DNA of 64,000 nucleotides from Crateriforma spongiae (GTDB lineage Bacteria > Planctomycetota > Planctomycetia > Pirellulales > Pirellulaceae), in contig NZ_JAAXMS010000001.1 of assembly GCF_012290005.1 (NCBI RefSeq), forward strand, positions 806,001 to 870,000, given 5' to 3'. Shown piece by piece: positions 1 to 10,031 of this stretch. Below the pieces are notes generated by a model, which made no database searches, was not told the DNA's origin, and saw only the letters and a program-made list of their open reading frames with translations. Position 1 is the stretch's first letter; each line of letters opens with the position of its first letter. Position numbers and translations under genes: made by a program.

Positions 1-1194
1 GCAATCGTCTATCGCTATCTGTTGAACGTCGGCGAATGTCCTGGTCGCCAGATCGCCGATCAGGTGAAGTTGCCGTTCCGCATGATCGAGCCGATCCTGA
101 CGCGGCTGAAAATGGAACAGAACGTTGCGTACAAGAGTGCGACAGCGACCAACGATTACGTGTATATCCTGAGCGAATCGGGACGCGCGATCGCGCGGAA
201 TCATGCCTCGGATTGCACCTACTACGGGGCCTGTCCGGTGCGGTTGCAAGACTACATCGTCAGTGTCAATAAACAGACGATCGAAGGTCAGTATCCGAAA
301 AAGCGAAACCTGCAGGAAGCATTCCGAGATCTGCTGATCAATCCCAAGATGTTGCTGCGTTTGGGGCCCGCAATCGCCAGCGGCCGCGGCATGTTCCTGT
401 TCGGCTTCCCCGGTAACGGGAAAACGTCCATCGCCGAGCGGGTCACCCGAGCGTTCGGAAAATACATTTGGATCCCGCGGGCGATCGATATCGACGGCGA
501 CGTGCTGCGGGTCTTCGATCCGATGAACCACGAACTGGAAATGCCTGATCCGGGATCCGGGTTGCTCAAACAGGATCCGTTCGACCAGCGTTGGGTCCGC
601 ATCAAGCGGCCCACCATCGTGGCCGGTGGCGAATTGACAATGGACATGCTGGAAGTCGCTCGCAACAACGAATCGAACATCAGCGAATCGCCGATGCAGC
701 TGAAAAGCAACTGCGGCACGCTGGTCATCGATGACTTCGGCCGTCAAAAGATGAGCGTGGATCAGTTGCTGAACCGCTGGATCGTGCCGCTGGAGAAACG
801 GTACGACTTTTTGAACATGGCCAGCGGAAAGAAAATCCAGGTCCCCTTTGATCAATTGGTCGTCTTCAGCACCAACCTGGAACCTAAGGACTTGGTCGAC
901 GACGCGTTTTTGCGACGGATTCCCTACAAGATCGAAGTCGAAAATCCGCCGGAAGCCGACTTCCGCAAACTGTTCGAGATCATGTGCAAGGTGACCAAGA
1001 TCCCGTACGATCCCGGCCCGATCGATTACCTGATCAAGACGCACTACTTGCCCGTCAATCGACCGTTTCGTAACTGCCAGCCGCGTGACTTGTTGCTGCA
1101 GGTTCGCAACTATTGCCTGTACAACGATTTGAAAGTCGAACTGAAGAACGAGTACTTCGACTTCGCCTGTGACAACTACTTCAGCGTGATGTAG
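1..1194 (+). CDS. AAA-type ATPase with N-terminal winged-helix-like region (5' truncated)
   Basis: The frame is open from the first base, with about seven more codons before the first possible start (TTG at 22), so the gene begins outside the window. The N-terminal part, [20 protein letters not shown], reads like a winged-helix DNA- or protein-binding module. The ATPase core has a Walker A motif (GFPGNGKTS, about residue 127 counting from the TTG) and a Walker B-like strand (LVIDDFG). An FSTNLEP segment and a later RRIPYKIEV stretch fit sensor and lid elements. Similar stand-alone AAA proteins are common in planctomycetes, but I do not know a defined substrate. It is convergent with the downstream acyltransferase, 44 bases apart counting stop to stop. 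ATPase family assignment is firm; cellular role is unknown. Confidence 0.85.
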   Translation, partial: AIVYRYLLNVGECPGRQIADQVKLPFRMIEPILTRLKMEQNVAYKSATATNDYVYILSESGRAIARNHASDCTYYGACPVRLQDYIVSVNKQTIEGQYPKKRNLQEAFRDLLINPKMLLRLGPAIASGRGMFLFGFPGNGKTSIAERVTRAFGKYIWIPRAIDIDGDVLRVFDPMNHELEMPDPGSGLLKQDPFDQRWVRIKRPTIVAGGELTMDMLEVARNNESNISESPMQLKSNCGTLVIDDFGRQKMSVDQLLNRWIVPLEKRYDFLNMASGKKIQVPFDQLVVFSTNLEPKDLVDDAFLRRIPYKIEVENPPEADFRKLFEIMCKVTKIPYDPGPIDYLIKTHYLPVNRPFRNCQPRDLLLQVRNYCLYNDLKVELKNEYFDFACDNYFSVM

Positions 1195-1238
1195 TCGCCA
1201 GTGCCGCGGGCTTGCTTCGCGGGGCCGCGATGCTTGGT

Positions 1239-2519
1239 TTATCGCAGTTTGCCGATCCCGGCATCGGGGGTCGTTGCACGGACGATCCGCTTGACCGATT
1301 CCTTCATCGGGATCGACTGCGCCGCATGGACCAGCATGCGTTCCAGGAATCGGTAGGTGCGATGGACCTTGCAACGGCTGATGCAGCCGGCCGAAACCTC
1401 GGTCACCGTATCCGTTTGTTTGCGTTTGTAAGGCTGTTCGCCATAGCCCATGTCGATCATCGTGATTCCGTGATCCGATGCCGCTTCGATGATGCCGCGG
1501 AACAGTGCGGTCCCCGGTGAATATCGGCCCAGTGCCGGATCGTAGGCGGGAAACCAATAGTGAAGTCGTCCGGATTCGATCATCCCGAAGTGCCCGGCTG
1601 CCGGTCGTCCGTCGACCCACAACACGCTCAACAAGCCTCGCGATGAACAGCGCCCAAGGTCTGCGGCATCCGAACCCAGGTTGCTGTGCAAGTCGCCGAT
1701 CATGCGGCGGGTCCAGTCGGGTTTGAACAGGTCCAAGATATGAGTCCGCCGGTACTGGTCACGTTTCCAGGCGATGACTTGGTCCAGCACGGCGGGTTCG
1801 CGACAGTCCAATTCCCAACGCACCGTCCCGACCTCACGCTGCATCTTGCGTGTTTTTTGAGGCTGGCGTCCGATCGTTTTGTGATCGCGACCCAATCGAT
1901 TCAGGTAGCCACGCGAATCGTCGCCTAGTTCGCAAGCAAACGATCGCACCGTCCGCATTCGAAAACGATCGCGGTCGCGATCGTTGACGCCCGTCATGGC
2001 GTGGGCATCAAAGGATCGCAATGACAGTTGACGCAGTAGATCGATCCAATCGACGGTTATGTCACTGGCCGTGATCAGTTGGTGTGCGTCATTGAAGAAA
2101 CGACCGACCGGATAGGCGACACGGCCGCGTCGGTGAAACGGCAGTACACCGACGATTCGATTTCGTTGGCTGGCGACCGCGACCTGCACGTCGCCTCGGG
2201 CACGTTGGACGGCTTGGGCGAAACGATGGGAAAAGAACGGCGATTGAAATTCCGATCGGCCTTCCCGGAGCTGCGACCACGACTCGACGGCTTGTGAATC
2301 CAGTTCATCCAGCGACAAGCAGCGGACCGCGGTTGGCTTCGTCGTGGCCGCGGCGATCAAAGAGGTCTGGCCGTTGTCGACCGACGGTGCAGTCCAGCGA
2401 CCGGCCGGCACTGTGGGTTGGTGGTTGCCGGATGGATCGCGTGATTCACCCTGTCCGCTGGGAAGGGCGTGCGATGCGGCGAAGCGCGTCGTGGAAATTT
2501 CCGAAACTGTATCGGGCAT
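1239..2519 (-). CDS. GNAT-superfamily acyltransferase of the CelD/BioF2 type
   Basis: The protein resembles the long GNAT-fold acyltransferases (Acetyltransf_6, CelD/BcsL or FemAB-like) often linked with exopolysaccharide or lipoprotein modification. The FemAB-like second half includes RDQYRRTHILDLF, GRPAAGHFGMIESGRLHYWF, a YDPALGRYSPG loop and DMGYGEQPYKR, which is the usual signature (HFG, YSPGxxL, FDxGxGxxxYK). I chose the ATG at 2519 (426 aa). A GTG at 2576 would add 19 residues with no recognisable signal. The first 65 or so residues are low-complexity and may be a linker. The acyl donor and acceptor cannot be read from sequence. It lies downstream of sucD on the same strand with a 240-base gap, so co-transcription is doubtful. 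Confidence 0.8.
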   Translation of the reverse strand: MPDTVSEISTTRFAASHALPSGQGESRDPSGNHQPTVPAGRWTAPSVDNGQTSLIAAATTKPTAVRCLSLDELDSQAVESWSQLREGRSEFQSPFFSHRFAQAVQRARGDVQVAVASQRNRIVGVLPFHRRGRVAYPVGRFFNDAHQLITASDITVDWIDLLRQLSLRSFDAHAMTGVNDRDRDRFRMRTVRSFACELGDDSRGYLNRLGRDHKTIGRQPQKTRKMQREVGTVRWELDCREPAVLDQVIAWKRDQYRRTHILDLFKPDWTRRMIGDLHSNLGSDAADLGRCSSRGLLSVLWVDGRPAAGHFGMIESGRLHYWFPAYDPALGRYSPGTALFRGIIEAASDHGITMIDMGYGEQPYKRKQTDTVTEVSAGCISRCKVHRTYRFLERMLVHAAQSIPMKESVKRIVRATTPDAGIGKLR

Positions 2520-2701
2520 GAACGCCGTGCCGAGATCGTTGGAATCGAACCCGTGGGTGGCAGGACGGCCGTCCACGGAAACAGCATTCTAAAATAATCC
2601 AACTTTGCGGCAGCACCTGCGACAACCGGCGTCCGGCGGTATGTCGGTCGCGACGATGGTGGATCGTAGCGATCGGGCCGGTCATGCCGACCACCGCCAG
2701 T

Positions 2702-2722
2702 GGACCACGCCAGGGCGTGTCC
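2702..2722 (-). terminator. possible hairpin downstream of sucD
   Basis: A GC-rich inverted repeat (CACGC and GCGTG around a 4-base loop, plus GGA/TCC after a bulge) lies 38 bases beyond the sucD stop. There is no T-run, so this would be at best an imperfect or Rho-assisted terminator. Short GC-rich palindromes arise by chance in this genome. Confidence 0.25.
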
Positions 2723-2759
2723 GCTTGATGGACCAGGCCGGCAGCGGGGCCATGGACGA

Positions 2760-3641
<882 letters not shown>

Positions 3642-3717
3642 GAGAGAGAGCTTTGAGCGGTAATCGGTTGGCGATGAACGAGGTTGGGATTCAGGGGCGA
3701 AAGCGGCGAATGGCCGC

Positions 3718-4902
3718 TCAGGCGACCGCGGCAACGATTTTCTTTGCCGCGTCTGTCAGGTCCGTCGCGGTGATGACGTCGATGTCGGATTCTTCCAGCA
3801 ACTTGCGGCCTTCTTCGACCTCGGTGCCTTCCAAACGAACGACCAACGGGACGCTGAACCCGACTTCTTTGCCGGCTTCGATCAACGCGCTGGCGATCGT
3901 TGTACAGCGTGCGATGCCGCCGAAGATATTGACCAAGACGCCTTTGCAATTCGGATCGCTCAACAGAATCCGGAACGCTTCGGTGACCTGTTGGGCGTTG
4001 GCCCCGCCGCCGACGTCTAAAAAGTTGGCCGGCTGGCCGCCGTGGTACTTGATGATGTCCATCGTCGACATCGCCAAACCGGCACCGTTGACCAGGCAGG
4101 CGATGTTGCCTTCCAACTTGACATAGCTCAGTCCCGCGTTGGCCGCACGGACTTCACTTTCCTCTTCTTCACTCAAGTCGCGAAGTTCCAACAGATCCTT
4201 GTGGCGGAACAAAGCGTTTTCATCGAAGGTGACTTTGGCATCCAAGGCGATCATTTCGCCGTCGCCGGTGATGACCAGCGGATTGATTTCGGCAAGCGAG
4301 CAATCGAAATCGACAAAGAACCGACAGATCGCGGTCATGAACTTGTGGGCCGCCTTGGCCGCGGCACCCTCGATCTTCAGTTTCTTGCACAGCTTGCGGA
4401 CTTGGTAAGCATCCAGTCCGACGGCGGGGTCAAAGTGTTCTTTAAAGATCAGTTCCGGCGTTTCCTCCGCGACGGTTTCGATCTCCACACCGCCTTCGGT
4501 GCTGGCCATCAAGACCGGACGTGATGCGGCACGATCCAGAACGATGCCCAAGTACAATTCGCGGGCGATGTCGCAACCGGCTTCGACAAACACGCGGTTG
4601 ACCGTCTGGCCCTCGGGCCCCGTTTGGATGGTCACCAGTTTGTTGCCCAGCAGGCCCGCCGCCGCTGCTTTGGCTTCGTCGGCCGACTTGACCAAGACGA
4701 CGCCTTTTTGATCGGGATTGTCGATGACGTTGCCTTTGCCACGCCCGCCGGCATGGATTTGGGCTTTGACCACCGCAATCTTTCCGCCCAGCTTGTCATA
4801 CGCCGCCGCAGCCTCCTCGGGCGTCGTTACCATTTGGCCTTCCAGCACCGGCACGCCGGCCTGGCGAAACAATTCTTTGCCTTGGTATTCGTGGATCTTC
4901 AT
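3718..4902 (-). CDS. sucC: succinyl-CoA synthetase subunit beta
   Basis: This is the beta subunit of succinate-CoA ligase, which binds nucleotide and succinate. It starts with the family hallmark [19 protein letters not shown] at the ATG at 4902 and is 394 aa long, the standard size. The ATP-grasp domain is followed by the CoA-ligase domain ([41 protein letters not shown]). It precedes sucD in the same operon. The divergent dehydratase gene starts 129 bases away, so that short spacer must hold both promoters. A longer in-frame start at 4998 gives an arginine-rich extension with no family match and was rejected. Confidence 0.97.
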   Translation of the reverse strand: MKIHEYQGKELFRQAGVPVLEGQMVTTPEEAAAAYDKLGGKIAVVKAQIHAGGRGKGNVIDNPDQKGVVLVKSADEAKAAAAGLLGNKLVTIQTGPEGQTVNRVFVEAGCDIARELYLGIVLDRAASRPVLMASTEGGVEIETVAEETPELIFKEHFDPAVGLDAYQVRKLCKKLKIEGAAAKAAHKFMTAICRFFVDFDCSLAEINPLVITGDGEMIALDAKVTFDENALFRHKDLLELRDLSEEEESEVRAANAGLSYVKLEGNIACLVNGAGLAMSTMDIIKYHGGQPANFLDVGGGANAQQVTEAFRILLSDPNCKGVLVNIFGGIARCTTIASALIEAGKEVGFSVPLVVRLEGTEVEEGRKLLEESDIDVITATDLTDAAKKIVAAVA

Positions 4903-5031
4903 GTTCGGTAGTCGGCTCGGAACCCTGGCGACGCGGAAACGAATCATTGCATACGGGTCGAAGAATATAGGCGGACCCCCGTCGCGACGGAACCACAAGA
5001 TGCCCCAAGGAACCCAGCGGAATCCGAAGCC

Positions 5032-6666
5032 ATGACGTTTGTGCCATCAAATGGCGACGCCGATCACCCATCGGGCGACTCAACCAAGCAGGCCCAAGCC
5101 CGCCTGGTTCTCTTGCACGAGGACGACAACGTGGGGATCGCAACGGAATTGCTGATGCCCGGACAGGGCGTGGCGATACCACGTCCAGCCGATCCGTCGT
5201 CTTCGACCGGGGATACGATCGTCGTTTGTCAACGTGTTCCGCCGGGACACAAGGTTGCGATCGTTCCGATCGATGCCGATGCCGATGTCCGGAAGTATGG
5301 CCAGCGGATCGGAAAAGCGACGCAGCCGATCCGCGTCGGTGATCACGTTCATGATCACAATCTGGCCGATGACCATCGCATTGCGGTCCGTGTCGACAAT
5401 CGACATCCACCACAGCCCCCGCCGCCGATCCAGGCGAAGTTTCAGGGTTACCATCGACCCGGCGGCAAGGTCGGCACGCGGAACTACGTCGGACTTATTG
5501 CGACGGTCAATTGCAGCGCCAGCGTTTGCCACGCGGTGCTCGAACGTTTTGACGATGATCGACTGGCACGCTGGCCGAACGTCGATGGCGTCTTTGTTGC
5601 GACGCACACCACCGGCTGTGCCCTACGCTACGGCGGCCAGAAACACGAGATGCTGGGCCGCGTCCTGTCCGGATACGCCCGGCATCCCAACGTCGCCGGG
5701 TGCTTGATGATCGGCTTGGGTTGTGAACAAACGACCGCCGGGTACTTGGCGGAACACCATCAAATGGTGTCGTTGTACGGGCCCGATGGACGACAATTGA
5801 CTCGCGACGACGGCGTGCCGATGATCGTCATGCAAACCGAAGGCGGCACTCGGGCGACGATCGAAAAAGCCGACGCATTGCTGGAACAAGTCCTGGATCG
5901 GGCCGACGCTTGCCGACGCGCTCCGGCCGACGCATCACATCTGTCGGTCGCCCTGGAATGTGGCGGCAGCGACGCCTATTCCGGCTGGACCGCTAACCCG
6001 GCCGTCGGTGCCGCGGCCGACCGCTTTGTGGCTTGCGGCGGTTCGGCGGTCATCTCGGAAACCACTGAGCTGTACGGGGCGGAGCATTTATTGGTCGACC
6101 GCAGCCGCAGCGATGACGTGGCCAAAGCACTGCTGGACAAAATCCGTTGGTGGAAAGAGCACGTGGCAATGTTCGGCGGCCAGATCGACAACAACCCTTC
6201 GGTGGGAAACAAGGCCGGGGGACTGACCACGATCACCGAAAAATCGTTGGGGGCCGTTTGCAAGAGCGGATCCACGACGCTGCAAGCGGTCTATGACTAT
6301 GCCCAGCGAATCGACCGAGCCGGGTTGAGTGTCATGGATAGTCCCGGATTCGATCCAGCCAGCGTGACCGGCAAAGTCGCCGGAGGCTGCAATTTGGTGC
6401 TGTTCACCACCGGCCGAGGAAGCTGCTTTGGTTGTAAGCCGGTGCCGGTGATCAAAATCGCCAGCAACAGCGATCTGTTCCACCGCATGCGCGAAGACAT
6501 GGACGTCAACGCGGGAGAGATCGCCGATGGCCACAGTGTCGACCAGGTCGGTCAGCGAATCTTTGAGTTCTCGCTGGACGTTGCCAGCGGCCGGAAAACG
6601 TGCAGCGAAGAACTGGGCATCGGCGACCACGAATTCATTCCGTGGACGGTCGGGCCCACATTGTGA
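5032..6666 (+). CDS. UxaA-family altronate/galactarate dehydratase
   Basis: This 544-residue protein has the two-part architecture of altronate dehydratase. An N-terminal SAF-like domain (about residues 20-120, ending ...[12 protein letters not shown]) is followed by the UxaA catalytic domain that starts [16 protein letters not shown]. Cysteines typical of the Fe-dependent hydrolyase are present ([48 protein letters not shown]). Family members dehydrate sugar acids such as D-altronate or D-galactarate to 2-keto-3-deoxy acids. E. coli UxaA is somewhat shorter (about 495 aa). No neighbouring sugar-acid genes support one substrate, so I leave the symbol blank. In this genome context it may serve degradation of algal uronates. 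Confidence 0.9.
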   Translation: MTFVPSNGDADHPSGDSTKQAQARLVLLHEDDNVGIATELLMPGQGVAIPRPADPSSSTGDTIVVCQRVPPGHKVAIVPIDADADVRKYGQRIGKATQPIRVGDHVHDHNLADDHRIAVRVDNRHPPQPPPPIQAKFQGYHRPGGKVGTRNYVGLIATVNCSASVCHAVLERFDDDRLARWPNVDGVFVATHTTGCALRYGGQKHEMLGRVLSGYARHPNVAGCLMIGLGCEQTTAGYLAEHHQMVSLYGPDGRQLTRDDGVPMIVMQTEGGTRATIEKADALLEQVLDRADACRRAPADASHLSVALECGGSDAYSGWTANPAVGAAADRFVACGGSAVISETTELYGAEHLLVDRSRSDDVAKALLDKIRWWKEHVAMFGGQIDNNPSVGNKAGGLTTITEKSLGAVCKSGSTTLQAVYDYAQRIDRAGLSVMDSPGFDPASVTGKVAGGCNLVLFTTGRGSCFGCKPVPVIKIASNSDLFHRMREDMDVNAGEIADGHSVDQVGQRIFEFSLDVASGRKTCSEELGIGDHEFIPWTVGPTL

Positions 6667-6921
6667 CGACATCCGGCGATCGACTTTGTCGGTTATTCGA
6701 CCTGGTCGATGGATCACAGCGTCCGAAAAGTCGGCTGGTCGGTTTGGCCCGAAGCATTGGACGGATTCTTCCGATGGGAACCATGACGCAGAGGCAGTGT
6801 CTTGTGCGCACGCCGGTGCCCCACGGGCAACGGGGCGGTACGGCGGCGCTCGATCGAGGGGACGGCATGGAAGCCGATCATTGCCTGATTCGTCGCGTTT
6901 CACGGATGAAACCGAGCACCG

Positions 6922-8682
6922 ATGACGTACCCAAATCGTTCCAACCGACCCACCGCGCAGAACGCTGCGGACCGACCGTCGGCTGTCCGTCGGTCACGTC
7001 GACGGCTGCGGTGGTGCTTGATGTCGGCCGTCATCCTTCCGTCGACCCTGACGGCCGCGGAAACGCCGCAAGTCAATCCTTTCGTGCAACAGATTGCTGC
7101 ACCGGAGCAATCCGTCCCATCGGCCGCCGGTTCGCTGCAGGGATGGCGGTGCATACCACGCCCTGCTAAACGCGTCGAAACGACCGATGCGTCCGGCACT
7201 TTGACTGATGTACCGGCCGATGGGCCGGAAGGTCGGGGCGTTCGATCCTCGACGGCGGTTCCAACGCCGATTCCGATGGGTCTGCCGTTCAAAACGCAGT
7301 CATCGACGAACTCACTAAGCCCCGCAAAGCCGTCCGCACCGATGAAGGCCGCGCGGTTGCCCGCGGCGCAAACGAATGCGTCGGGTGCTGTTCCGCCGGC
7401 ACCACCGTCGCTGTCGGAATCCGTACCGAATGCCAGGATTCAGCCAACCGATTCCTTCGCAAGCGTTGCCCAGCAAGTGGGGGCATTCGCCAGCAACGCA
7501 TCGGGCAAATGGACGGTGTCGGGCTCCGGTGCAACGTCTGGTCGCATGGTGGTCGCGGCAGTGCAAGACCCGGACGTCTCCGAAACTCTACCCGCAACGT
7601 TGCCACGCCCGTGGCTGGCCAGCGGAACGTCGATTTCGCTGGACCGTGACGCATCGACGGCTTTGGCCGATGCAACCGCAGACTACGGTGTCGGGGCATG
7701 GGCCAGCGCCGAAGACAACGCCTGGTTGGCCATCCGCAAGGCGGCCCAAAGTTTGGATTGCCAGACCTCTTCTTCGCGTGACGTCCAGCAGTTGAACCAG
7801 GCGATCGACGCCATCCGCGAAGCCAAAGACTTCGTCGGACCGTACGCGGCCGACGATCCGGTTGTGTTGCGACGACTGATTCGTTCGCACCGCACCAGCG
7901 TGGCCGCACCTTGGCTGGACGCTTCGCAGGCGGCCGTGCCGTCATGTCGTCAACTAGCCGACGTCTATTTGAACCATGCGCGACGCATGCTTGGTGATTT
8001 GGCGTCGCGTCATCTGGTTGCGGCACGGTCGTTGGATCTGTTGGCCGCCGTGACACTTTCACGCAAAGATGAAACGACGTTGGCGGGGCCGGTCGCCCTT
8101 TGTCTGCGTCGTGCCGCGCTGCAGGGGCAACCGCAGAATGCCAGCTTGGCGTTGAACCTTGGCCGTCAGTTGATCGACGTCGGTCTGTATCGCGAAGCTC
8201 ATTGGGCATTGCAGCAGTCGTATCAGCACCAGCCATCGGCCGAATCGGCGGAGCTGATCGCACGCCTGATGCACCAAGCCGGCGAAGTGGATGCGGCGGG
8301 TCGGTGGATGATCGCTGCACGTCAAAGCTTGCAGAATGCGGGTGCGGTGGCGACCGGATCTCCGGTTCCCGAGGTCGTCCACGTCAGCCCGGCGGAATTC
8401 GCTTCCCTGTCCGCTCGGCCCCCGGTGGTCCCCGGCACGCCGGCGATGATCGGAAACCTGACCGCCACGCCGAGCCAAGCAACCACGATGAACCCGCGTG
8501 TTGCCATGCGGCCCAGTTCCGTCGTGCAACCCTACGCCGTTTCGGGGAACGTCAACGCCTCGGCCAACCGGCAAGCCAAGCCCGGCCAACCGGTCGCGTC
8601 CGGCGTCACGCCCCCAGCACCCACCGCCCCCGAACCCGGGCCGGCAAAGCGGATGTTCAACGCGATCGGAAAGTGGTGGTGA
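6922..8682 (+). CDS. secreted protein with TPR-like region, function unknown
   Basis: The N-terminus carries a basic stretch (RRSRRRLRW) and a hydrophobic segment ending near LTAAETP, a plausible Sec signal peptide. Residues of about 40-230 are Ala/Pro/Ser-rich and low-complexity. From about residue 250 the protein is helical, and segments such as ALNLGRQLIDVGLYREAHWA and ELIARLMHQAGEVDAAGRWM look like tetratricopeptide repeats. The tail is again Pro/Ala-rich. The stop is followed after 5 bases by the polysaccharide-export gene, so the two are very probably co-transcribed and translationally coupled. A periplasmic accessory role in surface polysaccharide export is an inference from context. 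I cannot name a family. The ATG at 6922 fits the signal peptide; one at 7021 would remove most of it. Confidence 0.75.
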   Translation: MTYPNRSNRPTAQNAADRPSAVRRSRRRLRWCLMSAVILPSTLTAAETPQVNPFVQQIAAPEQSVPSAAGSLQGWRCIPRPAKRVETTDASGTLTDVPADGPEGRGVRSSTAVPTPIPMGLPFKTQSSTNSLSPAKPSAPMKAARLPAAQTNASGAVPPAPPSLSESVPNARIQPTDSFASVAQQVGAFASNASGKWTVSGSGATSGRMVVAAVQDPDVSETLPATLPRPWLASGTSISLDRDASTALADATADYGVGAWASAEDNAWLAIRKAAQSLDCQTSSSRDVQQLNQAIDAIREAKDFVGPYAADDPVVLRRLIRSHRTSVAAPWLDASQAAVPSCRQLADVYLNHARRMLGDLASRHLVAARSLDLLAAVTLSRKDETTLAGPVALCLRRAALQGQPQNASLALNLGRQLIDVGLYREAHWALQQSYQHQPSAESAELIARLMHQAGEVDAAGRWMIAARQSLQNAGAVATGSPVPEVVHVSPAEFASLSARPPVVPGTPAMIGNLTATPSQATTMNPRVAMRPSSVVQPYAVSGNVNASANRQAKPGQPVASGVTPPAPTAPEPGPAKRMFNAIGKWW

Positions 8683-8687
8683 TCCTT

Positions 8688-9953
8688 ATGGCGAATCAAT
8701 CACCGAATCGTGGCTTTCGCCCGTCCGGGCGATGTTACCCCCGCGCGATTGGCGTCGTCGGTATGGCAATGATGTTGTCGATATCGATGGCGACAACGTT
8801 GTGTGCCCAGTCGTCGACGCCTTGGACACCGCCACAGACCGACAACACTGCCATTCAAAATCGTCCGTGTGCAAATGGTGGCGGCGGCGCGTGCGGTATC
8901 CAGCCCGGCAGCGGATGCCCCAACTGCATGATGGGTGTTGATTGCCAAAACTGCTGCGGCAGCGAGTCACGCTGGCAAGACATGCGGCCCATGCAATTCG
9001 CGCCCTACGGACCGGGCGGGTATGCCGGACCACCGCGGACGGCGCATTTGGCACAGTACCGTCTTCGCCCCGGCGACCAAGTCCGCTTGCTGTATCTGGT
9101 GACTCGTCGACAAGGCGGCGGATCGTATCGATTGACACCCGGCGATGAAGTGTTGATCGAGTCGCTACAAGATCCCGATTTGGTCCGCGGGACTCTGGAC
9201 CGAGGTCTACAGATTCAGCCTGATGGTACGTTGACGCTTCGGTTGTTGGGCGAAGTCCAGGCCGCCGGTCTGACCGTTCGCCAATTGCGCGAGCAGCTGG
9301 AAGAGTTGTACAGGGAATACTACGAAGAACCGTCGATCGACGTCACGCCGGTCCGCACCAATACTCTGGCCGAAGACATCCGATCGGCGGTCGCCGGCCA
9401 GGGCGGATTCAATCAACAGAATCTGGATTTGGTCGTCATGCCCGACGGCAATCTTCGTTTGCCCGGCTTGGGGGCCGTCTGCGTTCAGGGATTCACGCTA
9501 AGCCAGCTGAAACGCGAAATCAATCTTCGATACAGCCGCATCGTGGTCGGTCTGGAAGTCGAGCCGATTTTGACCGGCCAGGCCCCCCATGTCGTGCACG
9601 TCTTAGGGCAAGTCGCCAATCCGTCGCGGATCCAAATCGACACGCCCACGACCGTGCTGGGGATGATTGCCGCGGCGGGCGGTCACCTGCCCGGCGGAAA
9701 CATGCGACAAGTGGTGATTTTCCGCCGGGCACAGGACTGGCGTCTGATCTCCACGATGTTGGACCTCCGCGGGGCCGTGTTGGGTAAACGCCCCACACCG
9801 GCCGACGAAATCTGGGTCCAAGACGGCGACGTCATCATCGTTCCCGAAAAACCGATCCAGGTGTTCGACAACTGGGTCCAGCAAGTCTTCACCGACGGTC
9901 TGTACGGCATCATCCCTGTTGATCTGGTCACCGACGCGATCATCAACAATTGA
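8688..9953 (+). CDS. polysaccharide export protein (Wza/SLBB family) with Cys-rich N-terminal segment
   Basis: This 421-residue protein has a signal peptide (MAMMLSISMATTLCAQS), a Poly_export domain (YRLRPGDQVRLLYLV, then DGTLTLRLLGEVQAAGLTV) and SLBB-like domains (VVMPDGNLRLPGLGAVCVQG; HVLGQVANPSRIQ). This is the outer-membrane polysaccharide export family typified by Wza. Between the signal peptide and the export domain lies an unusual stretch with seven cysteines (from PCANGGG to NCCGS, about residues 58-88). TTLC is not a good lipobox, so lipidation is uncertain. The start ATG at 8688 is 5 bases after the upstream stop; the frame stays open upstream but that part overlaps the previous gene and is not coding. 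Export role is firm from the family; the exported polymer is unknown. Confidence 0.88.
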   Translation: MANQSPNRGFRPSGRCYPRAIGVVGMAMMLSISMATTLCAQSSTPWTPPQTDNTAIQNRPCANGGGGACGIQPGSGCPNCMMGVDCQNCCGSESRWQDMRPMQFAPYGPGGYAGPPRTAHLAQYRLRPGDQVRLLYLVTRRQGGGSYRLTPGDEVLIESLQDPDLVRGTLDRGLQIQPDGTLTLRLLGEVQAAGLTVRQLREQLEELYREYYEEPSIDVTPVRTNTLAEDIRSAVAGQGGFNQQNLDLVVMPDGNLRLPGLGAVCVQGFTLSQLKREINLRYSRIVVGLEVEPILTGQAPHVVHVLGQVANPSRIQIDTPTTVLGMIAAAGGHLPGGNMRQVVIFRRAQDWRLISTMLDLRGAVLGKRPTPADEIWVQDGDVIIVPEKPIQVFDNWVQQVFTDGLYGIIPVDLVTDAIINN

Positions 9954-10008
9954 TTCGGGGCCGGTTGTAGGGATTGGATAAAGTTCGACGGCGTGCGCGT
10001 CCGAAAAC

Positions 10009-10031
10009 CGATCAGGGGAGAAACCTGATCG
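10009..10031 (+). promoter_or_regulatory. hairpin presenting the flgK ribosome-binding site
   Basis: A perfect 8-bp stem (CGATCAGG at 10009-10016 and CCTGATCG at 10024-10031) encloses the 7-base loop GGAGAAA. The loop holds the Shine-Dalgarno core GGAG, and the flgK ATG starts at the first base after the stem. In mRNA this would place the ribosome-binding site in a loop directly before the start codon and could modulate flgK translation. It is a sequence observation only; function is inferred. Confidence 0.55.
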
